Assembly (NCBI GenBank): GCA_947469885.1
Contig: CANIQT010000013.1
Span: 77,604 to 115,502, forward strand
DNA from: Bacteroidota bacterium
Lineage (GTDB): Bacteria; Bacteroidota; Bacteroidia; 2-12-FULL-35-15
DNA: 37,899 bases
Reading direction: 5' to 3'
In this document: positions 31,965 to 37,899 of the stretch, in pieces
Layout of the letters: every line of letters begins with the position of its first letter
How positions within the stretch are numbered: position 1 is the stretch's first letter
Notes under the pieces: generated by a model
What the model was told of the DNA's origin: nothing
Database searches by the model: none
The model's input: the letters and a program-made list of their open reading frames with translations, nothing else
Position numbers and translations under genes: made by a program

Positions 31965-32378
31965 ATGAAGCAAATTCTCTCTATACTATTTCTTTTTGTC
32001 TTTTGTATTTCTATGTCTGCGCAAGAAAAAGAGGAAGAACACCACGGAACGTTTAAAATTCAGAAAACAGGGCAATTATTTAAGGTAGTATTTGATGATG
32101 TCAATTATCGCTTGATTGGCATTGACCAATATGGAAATGTACTGGATACAGCTGTTGTAGCGTTTAAAATGGGAGTTACCATTAAAGGAATATATAAAGA
32201 AGAATCAACTGTTGGTTACAAACTTTCGCGCGAAATGCAGCAACTTCTTGGTACTTGCGACCAGACTTCCAAAATATTTTTTGATAAAATAAAAGCAAAA
32301 GAAAGAAGTGGGACAATTGTGGAGATGCCTAAGTTTACTTATTCTATTGGCTCCGTAAATAAAGATTACGATAATTAG
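31965..32378 (+). CDS. Unknown small secreted protein
   Basis: I do not recognise this 137-residue protein. It has a signal peptide (MKQILSILFLFVFCISMSAQ) followed by a highly charged start (EKEEEHHGTFKI) and a compact beta-rich domain (FKVVFDDVNYRLIGIDQYGN, VVAFKMGVTIKGIYKE). It should be periplasmic or at the cell surface. A single Cys (in LLGTCDQTS) is present in the mature part. The gene follows the TonB receptor by 57 nt but has its own promoter and may be leaderless. It might help the receptor, but only position supports that. Confidence 0.7.
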   Translation: MKQILSILFLFVFCISMSAQEKEEEHHGTFKIQKTGQLFKVVFDDVNYRLIGIDQYGNVLDTAVVAFKMGVTIKGIYKEESTVGYKLSREMQQLLGTCDQTSKIFFDKIKAKERSGTIVEMPKFTYSIGSVNKDYDN

Positions 32379-32403
32379 TTTTTTAATTTCTATTCCAATA
32401 TTA

Positions 32404-32434
32404 CCCCTAACAGGGTTCTAAACCCTGTCAGGGG
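32404..32434. terminator. Hairpin between convergent genes that also encodes the RecD-like stop
   Basis: CCCCT-A-ACAGGGTT pairs with AACCCTGT-C-AGGGG around CTA. The minus-strand stop codon of the RecD-like gene (32418) is in its loop, so its last five residues (APDRV) come from the hairpin. No U-tract is present. Confidence 0.65.
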
Positions 32435-33857
32435 CAAAGAAATCTTTATTAAAATTAACCAAAAACAATTTCTCTTTTGCTCGCGAAACGGCTGTATATA
32501 ACCACCGCATGTATTCTGTGTTAATCATTTCATCCGTTAAATATCCTTGCTCCACAAACACACAATCCCATTGCCCGCCCTGTGCTTTATGGCACGTAAC
32601 CGCATAGGCAAACTTAACTTGAAGTGCATTAAAAAAGCCATCTTCCTTTACTTTCTTCATTCTTAATTTTCTGTCGGGAATATCGCTGTAATCCTCCATC
32701 ACACTATTATACAATCGCCTGTTGTCTTCGTTAGAAAGTGAAGGAGAATCACTCATAATTGTATTTAAAAGCAACCGTGTTTCCAATTCCGGTTCATCAG
32801 GATAATCAATCATTTTCATTCTCACATCTGCAAATTTAAAACCGTGCATCTCTTGAATTCTACCTACAGAAGTCAATTGAATAATATCACCATTGGCAAT
32901 AAATCCTGCTTTGGATTCATCCTTTAACCAGAAATAATTGTTCTTCACCACCATCATATAATCACCCGTTGATAGCTCATCTTCCTGCCAACGAATACGC
33001 GCCCGTATCTGTTGATTAAAAATATTTGCGCGTTTATTACTTCTGCAAATTATCATGGTGTCCTCTGCTCCATACTTGCTGTAAGCAGCATTCAACGCAT
33101 CTTCCAGTTCATCACCTCCCAAACGAATTATGTCTTTAAAGTTATTCAACGTAAAATGTGGCTTTGCTTCTTTCTCATTTTTTATTTGATTACGGATAAT
33201 GGTCGCATTGGTTAATATTCCTGAATTCTCTGTCTGTCGCACTACTTCAGTTAATTCAAACCCATCCACTTTAAAAGAGAAAGTTGCTTTTAAATATTCA
33301 AAATCCAAAGCAGGACTTACATCTAAACCAACAGGAGGCAACTGTGCGGTATCACCAATGAAAATAAGTTTACAATTATTTCCGTTAAAAACATACGAAA
33401 TCAAATCATCCAAAAGACTACCACCCCCAAACATTCCGCTGTCTCCCAGTCCGCCACTATTGGAAATCATAGATGCTTCATCAATAATAAAAACAGTGTC
33501 TGCATGAAGGTTTTGTTGTAAGGTAAATCCGAAACCACCATCAGCATTTGGTTTTCGGTAGTATATTTTCTTGTGAATAGTGTAAGCAGACTTCTCCGTA
33601 TAATTAGAAAGCACCTTGGCAGCGCGACCTGTAGGAGCAAGTAAAACGGTTTTACCATTAACAGCAGGCATACTTCGCACAAGGGAACGAACAATGGTGG
33701 TTTTACCAGTACCCGCATATCCTTTGATAACAAATATATTATCCAGATTGCTTCCAAGTATAAATTCGGAAAGTTTGGATAACAAAACCCTTTGCCCGCT
33801 TGCAGTTTCAAAAGGAAAGTGTTGTAATAATATATTGGAAAATTCTTCTGGTTTCAA
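32418..33857 (-). CDS. RecD-like superfamily 1 DNA helicase
   Basis: The 479-residue protein has helicase motifs in order: I (GYAGTGKTT, 46-54), Ia (APTGRAAK, 74-81), II (IIDEAS, 124-129), III (GDTAQLPPVG, 168-177), IV (ELTEVVRQ), V/VI in the UvrD-like C-terminal domain (AVTCHKAQGGQWD, about 419-431; LYTAVSRAKEKLFLV, about 454-468). It is shorter than RecD2 and lacks its long N-terminal region, matching the short ATP-dependent RecD-like helicases common in Bacteroidota. It probably acts in DNA repair or recombination with a 5'-3' polarity. RecB and RecC are not nearby. A -7 box lies at 33922-33929. Confidence 0.9.
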   Translation of the reverse strand: MKPEEFSNILLQHFPFETASGQRVLLSKLSEFILGSNLDNIFVIKGYAGTGKTTIVRSLVRSMPAVNGKTVLLAPTGRAAKVLSNYTEKSAYTIHKKIYYRKPNADGGFGFTLQQNLHADTVFIIDEASMISNSGGLGDSGMFGGGSLLDDLISYVFNGNNCKLIFIGDTAQLPPVGLDVSPALDFEYLKATFSFKVDGFELTEVVRQTENSGILTNATIIRNQIKNEKEAKPHFTLNNFKDIIRLGGDELEDALNAAYSKYGAEDTMIICRSNKRANIFNQQIRARIRWQEDELSTGDYMMVVKNNYFWLKDESKAGFIANGDIIQLTSVGRIQEMHGFKFADVRMKMIDYPDEPELETRLLLNTIMSDSPSLSNEDNRRLYNSVMEDYSDIPDRKLRMKKVKEDGFFNALQVKFAYAVTCHKAQGGQWDCVFVEQGYLTDEMINTEYMRWLYTAVSRAKEKLFLVNFNKDFFAPDRV

Positions 33858-33921
33858 GGTTTACGAATTACTAGTTACGAATTACTCCCTTTGACAATCT
33901 CAGGGTGACAATATGAATTTA

Positions 33922-33929
33922 CAAATCTA
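33922..33929 (-). promoter_or_regulatory. -7 element for the RecD-like gene
   Basis: On the minus strand the sequence reads TAGATTTG, 64 nt upstream of the ATG. No TTG lies at the best distance. Confidence 0.4.
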
Positions 33930-33998
33930 TATAATTTTAAGGAAGGATACAGAGTAAACAATTCAACAATAAAACAATTCAACAATAAAAGAAAAATT

Positions 33999-34006
33999 TA
34001 TCTTTG
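33999..34006 (+). promoter_or_regulatory. -7 element for the DUF3822-type gene
   Basis: TATCTTTG ends 6 nt before the ATG at 34013. It rules out the TTG at 34004, which overlaps the promoter box. A direct repeat of AACAATTCAACAATAAAA lies just upstream (33957-33990). Confidence 0.65.
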
Positions 34007-34012
34007 CGGCAA

Positions 34013-34888
34013 ATGCAAACTGAAATAAAAAATAAAGTAACACAAGCGGCATCCTTTATTGATGAAGCCTTTAATCCGGCTTATACTTCCACGTTCCAAC
34101 TGATACTTCAAATCAGCATGGACAGTATATTGATTGCTGTGAACGACAAAACCAAAAACAAATACATTGCGTTTGAAAATTATACGTTTCAAAACATTTA
34201 TAATTTTGATACTGTGGCGGATATATTGGAAACATTGATAAAAGACAGCAAATTGATTACACATAAATACAAATCTGTGGTTTGTGTTATGGTCAATAGT
34301 CTTTCTACTCTTGTTCCTAATGCTTTGTTTGAAGAGGATAGAAAAAAGATGTATTTAAAATTTAATACTGCCTTACAGGGAGATGAAATGGTGATGGTGG
34401 ATGATTTAAAAAGTATGGATGCAAAGAATGTATTTGCAATTCACCTCAGCATAAAAACAAAACTGGATTATCAATTTCAGAATATTAAATATCATCATTA
34501 TTCAAGTGCGTTAATTGATACTTTAGTATCTCAAAATAAGAATCAAACCAATAAAAAGCTATTTGTTCATGTTCAGCAATCGCACTTTGAAACAGTGGTA
34601 ATTGATGGCAAGAGTTTATTGTTTTACAATACCTTTAATTATCACAGTGCCGAAGATTTTGTTTATTATTTATTATTTGTTTGTGAGCAATTGCAATTAA
34701 ACCCTGAAACAATTGAAGTAGTTTTGTTAGGAGAAATAGAGCGCAACTCTACTATTTATGCCCTTACTCAAAAATACATTCGCAAGTTAACTTTTGGTGA
34801 GCGCAATGATGGGGCACAATACAGCTATCAATTACAAACCTTACCTACTCAATATTACTTTACATTGTTTAATAATTATTACGCATAA
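34013..34888 (+). CDS. DUF3822 family protein
   Basis: With the ATG at 34013 the protein has 291 residues. It has no signal peptide. The pattern (STFQLILQISMDSILIAVND near 29-48, LFVHVQQSHFETVVIDGKSL, FNYHSAEDFVYYLLFVCEQL) matches the DUF3822 family, which resembles the ASKHA/PilM-type actin fold and in Bacteroidota sits directly before rsmD. Function is not established; context suggests a link to rRNA methylation or CoA synthesis, since coaD is often next. Its stop codon overlaps the rsmD ATG by one base, so the two are co-translated. A nearly leaderless mRNA is predicted. Confidence 0.8.
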   Translation: MQTEIKNKVTQAASFIDEAFNPAYTSTFQLILQISMDSILIAVNDKTKNKYIAFENYTFQNIYNFDTVADILETLIKDSKLITHKYKSVVCVMVNSLSTLVPNALFEEDRKKMYLKFNTALQGDEMVMVDDLKSMDAKNVFAIHLSIKTKLDYQFQNIKYHHYSSALIDTLVSQNKNQTNKKLFVHVQQSHFETVVIDGKSLLFYNTFNYHSAEDFVYYLLFVCEQLQLNPETIEVVLLGEIERNSTIYALTQKYIRKLTFGERNDGAQYSYQLQTLPTQYYFTLFNNYYA

Positions 34889-35424
34889 TGCGCATTGTCA
34901 GCGGAACGCACAGAGGAAGGGTGATTCATCCACCCAGGAATTTAGATGTTCGCCCAACAACTGATTTTGCAAAAGAAAGTATCTTTAATATTCTCAATAA
35001 TTATTTTGAACTTGATGGATTAAAGGTTTTGGATTTATTTTGCGGGACAGGTAATATGAGTTATGAATTTGCTTCCCGCGGTTGTGGTGATATTACCAGC
35101 GTTGACAACAATTATTCTTGTTGCGAATTTGTAAAGAAAACCATTGGTGAATTTAAAATGAATCAAATAAAAGTAATTAAATCAGATGCGTTTGCTTTCC
35201 TGAGAAGAGAAACCATTCCTTATCATATTATCTTTTGTGACCCGCCTTATGATTTAGATAAAATAGAAACTATTCCTGAAATTGTTTTTCAAAACAACCT
35301 GTTAAAACCACAAGGATGGCTGATTGTGGAGCATGGAGAACAAACTGATTTATCGAAGATGAAACATTTTAATCAACACCGAAAATATGGGAATGTAAAT
35401 TTTTCGGTGTTTATTGCAGATTAA
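34888..35424 (+). CDS. rsmD: 16S rRNA (guanine(966)-N2)-methyltransferase
   Basis: The 178-residue protein has the family start MRIVSGTHRGRVIHPP, then VRPTTDFAKESIFNIL, the SAM-binding motif I VLDLFCGTGNMSYEFASRG (about 47-65), and the catalytic FCDPPYD motif IV (about 116-122). It methylates G966 of 16S rRNA in the assembled small subunit. The 3' end overlaps the 3' end of the convergent lhgO by 14 nt, so transcripts overlap. Confidence 0.93.
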   Translation: MRIVSGTHRGRVIHPPRNLDVRPTTDFAKESIFNILNNYFELDGLKVLDLFCGTGNMSYEFASRGCGDITSVDNNYSCCEFVKKTIGEFKMNQIKVIKSDAFAFLRRETIPYHIIFCDPPYDLDKIETIPEIVFQNNLLKPQGWLIVEHGEQTDLSKMKHFNQHRKYGNVNFSVFIAD

Positions 35425-36631
35425 AATGGGTTGTTGCCATTCCTTCTATGGCAGTACCAATAGCTAATGAAGAGGTTGCAGCCGGTGATGGTGCATTGAG
35501 AACATGAATTGCATTCCCATTCCATTCAATTTTAAAATCGTCTATCATTTCCCCTTGTGGAGCCAACGCCATAGCACGAACCCCTGCCCTACCCGGTTTT
35601 AAATCGTCCATTTCTAAATCAGGAACTAATTTTTGTAATCGTTTCAGGAAAAAAGATTTTGAGAAAGCACCTCTGTATTCATCCCAACCAAATTTCATGT
35701 TTTTTGCAAAGAACTTCCAAGTACCTCCAAAACTAAGTGCTTCGGCAGTATCACGTAAAGAGAAATCTGTTTTACCGTATCCTTCGCGTTTAAAAACAAA
35801 TACTGCATTGGGTCCGCATTCGGTGCCACCGTGTATCATCCTTGTAAAGTGAACACCAAGAAAAGGGTACTTTGGATTAGGAACAGGGTAAATTAAATTC
35901 CGCACTTTACTTAATCCCTTGTCCGACAAATCGTAATAATCGCCCCGAAAGCCAACAATAGCAGTATTTATCTTGGCTCCTTCTTTTTTGGCAATCCTGT
36001 CGGATTGTAAACCTGCGCAAGTAATAATATGTGTGCCTGTAAAATTTCCTTTGTTAGTAATCACATGTGTATGTCCTTCGTGCTGCTCAAAACCGGTCAC
36101 TTCATGTTCACACAACACTTTGCTTTGAGGAAATATAGCTCGGATAAGTTCTGCATATTTCTTGGAAACATCAGCGTAATCAATAATTCCGGTGCAGGGA
36201 ACCCAAAGCCCTTCTATTCCCACACAATGTGGTTCAATTTCTTTAATTCGTTTTGCATCTATCTTTTCGATGCCTTCTACTCCATTTGCAATTCCGTTAT
36301 TAAAAACTTTGTTCATGTGTGCCAGCTCGGAAACATCAGTAGCTACTACTACCTTACCACATATATCGTGTGGGATTTTATGTTCCTTTGCAAAAGCAAC
36401 CAGTTCTCTTCTGCCATCCACACAGTTTTTAGCTTTGTAAGAACCCGGTTTGTAATACAAGCCTGAATGGATAACACCGGAGTTATGTCCGGTTTGGTGG
36501 GCGGCTACTTGCTTTTCTTTTTCGAGAACAAGAATTTTTTTGTCAGGGTATTTTAGGTTTATTTTATAGGCAGATGCCAAGCCGACAATTCCGCCACCTA
36601 CTATTATAATATCGTATTGATTGTTTTCCAC
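35411..36631 (-). CDS. lhgO: L-2-hydroxyglutarate oxidase (FAD-dependent)
   Basis: From a GTG start at 36631 the protein has 406 residues. The Rossmann GGGIVG motif follows the start closely (YDIIIVGGGIVGLASAY), with LVLEKEKQVAAHQTGHNSGV and SGLYYKPGS next, all typical of LhgO. The C-terminal part has the flavin-contacting GRAGVRAMALAP and HVLNAPSPAATSSLAIG. The enzyme oxidises L-2-hydroxyglutarate to 2-oxoglutarate at the membrane. A TTG at 36649 would extend the frame but lies inside the -7 promoter box, so it cannot be the start. A D-amino-acid oxidase-type function is less likely. Confidence 0.92.
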   Translation of the reverse strand: MENNQYDIIIVGGGIVGLASAYKINLKYPDKKILVLEKEKQVAAHQTGHNSGVIHSGLYYKPGSYKAKNCVDGRRELVAFAKEHKIPHDICGKVVVATDVSELAHMNKVFNNGIANGVEGIEKIDAKRIKEIEPHCVGIEGLWVPCTGIIDYADVSKKYAELIRAIFPQSKVLCEHEVTGFEQHEGHTHVITNKGNFTGTHIITCAGLQSDRIAKKEGAKINTAIVGFRGDYYDLSDKGLSKVRNLIYPVPNPKYPFLGVHFTRMIHGGTECGPNAVFVFKREGYGKTDFSLRDTAEALSFGGTWKFFAKNMKFGWDEYRGAFSKSFFLKRLQKLVPDLEMDDLKPGRAGVRAMALAPQGEMIDDFKIEWNGNAIHVLNAPSPAATSSLAIGTAIEGMATTHFNLQ

Positions 36632-36646
36632 TGAAAAAAATTTTGG

Positions 36647-36654
36647 CAAAAGTA
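36647..36654 (-). promoter_or_regulatory. -7 element for lhgO
   Basis: On the minus strand the sequence reads TACTTTTG; a TTG lies 23 nt upstream (36680-36678). The GTG start codon is 15 nt downstream, giving a leader of about 10 nt. Confidence 0.65.
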
Positions 36655-36700
36655 CTATTAATACAATAGACGGCTTTCAAATTTAATTGAAAAAAAAGAT

Positions 36701-36757
36701 TGGAACGCAGAACTTACGCACATGCTGGCTCAAATGTCCACTGGACATTTGCCCTGT
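36701..36757. repeat. Repeat fragment plus CAAATGTCCA palindrome
   Basis: TGGAACGCAGA (about 36701-36711) matches the arm of the 11596-11682 element, followed by CACATGCTGGCTCAAATG and a perfect palindrome with arm CAAATGTCCA around a central C, then ATTTGCCCT. It is the second copy of the palindrome nested at 14047-14084. A small hairpin (ATTGGC-TTC-GCCAAT) lies at 36835-36849. I see no gene in 36655-36974. Confidence 0.8.
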
Positions 36758-36974
36758 TTAAGATAAAAAATGATTTTGTATTTAAACTAAACATAATTTA
36801 TTAGAAAGCCAACGAATGGATTGGGTGTATGATGATTGGCTTCGCCAATTATGAAAGATGTGTAATTGTGAAAGTGAAGAATTGCAGATTGAAAAGTTTG
36901 ACACGGAGTGATAACTATTAAATGCTATAGAATTTTAACAATTCAATTGATTGGGAGGATACCAGTAAAAAAAG

Positions 36975-37247
36975 ATATGATGCTCAATTAATTTCGGAGA
37001 ATGCTCGAATAATTTCGGAGAATGCTCGAATAATTTGGGAGGATGCTCGGAAAATTACTGAGGATGCGCAAATAATTACGGAGGATGCCCAAATAATTAC
37101 GGAGGATGCACGGAAAATTACGGAGGATGCACAAATAATTACGGAGGATGCTCGGAAAATTACGGAGGATGCCCAAATAATTACGAAGGATGCTTGGAAA
37201 ATTACGGAGGATGCACAAATAATTACGGAGGATGGTTTTGTAAATTT
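36975..37247. repeat. Array C: about 13 tandem 21-bp units
   Basis: Units of exactly 21 bp start at 36975, 36996, 37017 and every 21 bp to 37227. The consensus starts GGAGGATGC and ends AAATAATTAC or GAAAATTAC. A plus frame from about 36929 to 37272 is open without an ATG and reads a heptad (ITEDAQI / ITEDARK). The minus strand is also open with a heptad around ASSVII. No unique spacers exist. It lies upstream of lhgO. Confidence 0.92.
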
Positions 37248-37351
37248 GAATGAAAGGCCTGTAAATAGGTGATTTTCTGAAAGATAGTAGCGGGAAGGCA
37301 ACAGGAAACTAAACGATATTGGGAATTAGGGCTTTCGGACCTCACCCCCAG

Positions 37352-37378
37352 CCCCTCTCCTTGAAGGAAGGAGAGGGG
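37352..37378. terminator. GC-rich hairpin (REP-like) near the right end
   Basis: CCCCTCTCCTT pairs with AAGGAGAGGGG around GAAGG, preceded by CTCACCCCCAG. It lies 88 nt beyond the stop codon of the minus-strand gene at 37467 and may be its terminator. It belongs to the same palindrome family as 403-421. Confidence 0.6.
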
Positions 37379-37466
37379 TGACGGAGCGTGACGTATTTTG
37401 CAATAAAAGGATACTGGAGAATATTTATGAGAAGCTATTTGTTTTTAAACCCTCTTATTTTGACTT

Positions 37467-37899
37467 TTAGGATGGACGGTCTTTCTTTTTAGGTCTTGTG
37501 AACCTGATAAGAGCAAGTTCGTGGGAAAGTAGCCTTTGAGAAGGTAATGAACGAATGTACCTGCGGACTGCCCGTTGAATATCGAAAAGTCCTGAACCAT
37601 CTTTGTATAATACAATATTACGGGTTTTGCGAGCCTGAAGGAGTGTTTCGGCAGTAGCAACTGCATCGGTATTGGTGGAAACAAGGGTTGCAAGGTAAGC
37701 TGTAAGCCCTGGAGCACCTGCCAATTTAAGGTCGTCTTCGTTTGGCACGTATAAAGGTTCGGCACCTAAGAGGATAAGCAGTTTTCCGAAATTTTCGATA
37801 CGTGAATCGAACTGCATTTGTGATGCTGAAATGTTGACAGGCGCATTAGGGTCTGGAGGATTAACAGCAGGAGTTTTAGGAGTAATGCGGGTTCCGTGA
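37467..37899 (-). CDS. C-terminal part of an unrecognised protein, 5' end outside the window
   Basis: The frame is open to the right edge; the ATG at 37817 is internal, since residues upstream (RITPKTPAVNPPDPNAPVNI) are in frame. The visible 143 residues start with a proline-rich linker and then a helical region (SRIENFGKLLILLGAEPLYV, TNTDAVATAETLLQARKTRN, LFDIQRAVRRYIRSLPSQRL), ending KKKDRPS. There is no signal peptide or membrane segment in this part. The pattern recalls an unnamed helical family seen in Flavobacteria-like genomes, but I cannot give a function. Confidence 0.75.
   Translation of the reverse strand, partial: HGTRITPKTPAVNPPDPNAPVNISASQMQFDSRIENFGKLLILLGAEPLYVPNEDDLKLAGAPGLTAYLATLVSTNTDAVATAETLLQARKTRNIVLYKDGSGLFDIQRAVRRYIRSLPSQRLLSHELALIRFTRPKKKDRPS

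Noticed and set aside
36984..37301. 105-residue minus-strand ORF in array C
   Set aside because: The sequence is repeat-derived (ASSVII heptads) and both strands are open, so openness is not evidence of coding.

Overview
The window is AT-rich chromosomal DNA from a member of the Bacteroidota. Three things show this: the secreted proteins carry C-terminal type IX secretion (T9SS) sorting domains of type A and type B; promoters match TTG-N~19-TAnnTTTG; and genes have A-rich leaders in place of Shine-Dalgarno sites. Genus cannot be fixed from this piece.

Layout. 1-3.5 kb: end of a type B T9SS cargo gene, convergent pdhB, and an SBBP-repeat T9SS cargo gene. 3.5-10.6 kb: a minus-strand ribosomal protein operon, rplC-rplD-rplW-rplB-rpsS-rplV-rpsC-rplP-rpmC-rpsQ-rplN-rplX-rplE-rpsN, with its own promoter and terminator. 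rpsJ is missing in front and rpsH-rplF-...-secY behind, and a 21-bp-pitch tandem repeat array lies beyond each end. 11-13.2 kb: a small T9SS cargo gene and a fibre-like repeat protein. 13.2-16.3 kb: an accessory patch of small unknown genes, a truncated BRO-N-type antirepressor-like gene and an ORF6N-domain gene, among palindromic repeats. One perfect 35-bp palindrome lies inside the ORF6N reading frame and its relatives lie in the flanking non-coding DNA. 16.3-20.7 kb: a surface lipoprotein, a membrane/TPR protein ending in a trypsin-like protease domain, and a T9SS cargo gene. 20.7-24.4 kb: an M20 peptidase and a DEAD-box RNA helicase with a long structured leader. 24.5-28 kb: a 1141-residue type B T9SS cargo protein with Ig-like and PKD repeats. 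28-32.4 kb: an SPFH protein, tRNA-Arg(ACG), then 10 nt later a TPP riboswitch controlling a TonB-dependent receptor, then a small secreted protein. 32.4-36.6 kb: a RecD-like helicase, a DUF3822-type gene with rsmD, and an L-2-hydroxyglutarate oxidase. 36.6-37.9 kb: repeat-rich DNA with a third 21-bp array, then the 3' part of an unrecognised gene.

How the parts relate. Most genes are housekeeping (translation, central metabolism, RNA remodelling) or envelope functions (T9SS cargo, TonB uptake). The riboswitch makes thiamine or a thiamine-related compound the likely substrate of the TonB receptor. The most unusual material is the dispersed palindromic DNA around the two antirepressor-like genes, followed by three unrelated intergenic arrays sharing a 21-bp pitch, and the tRNA/riboswitch leader.
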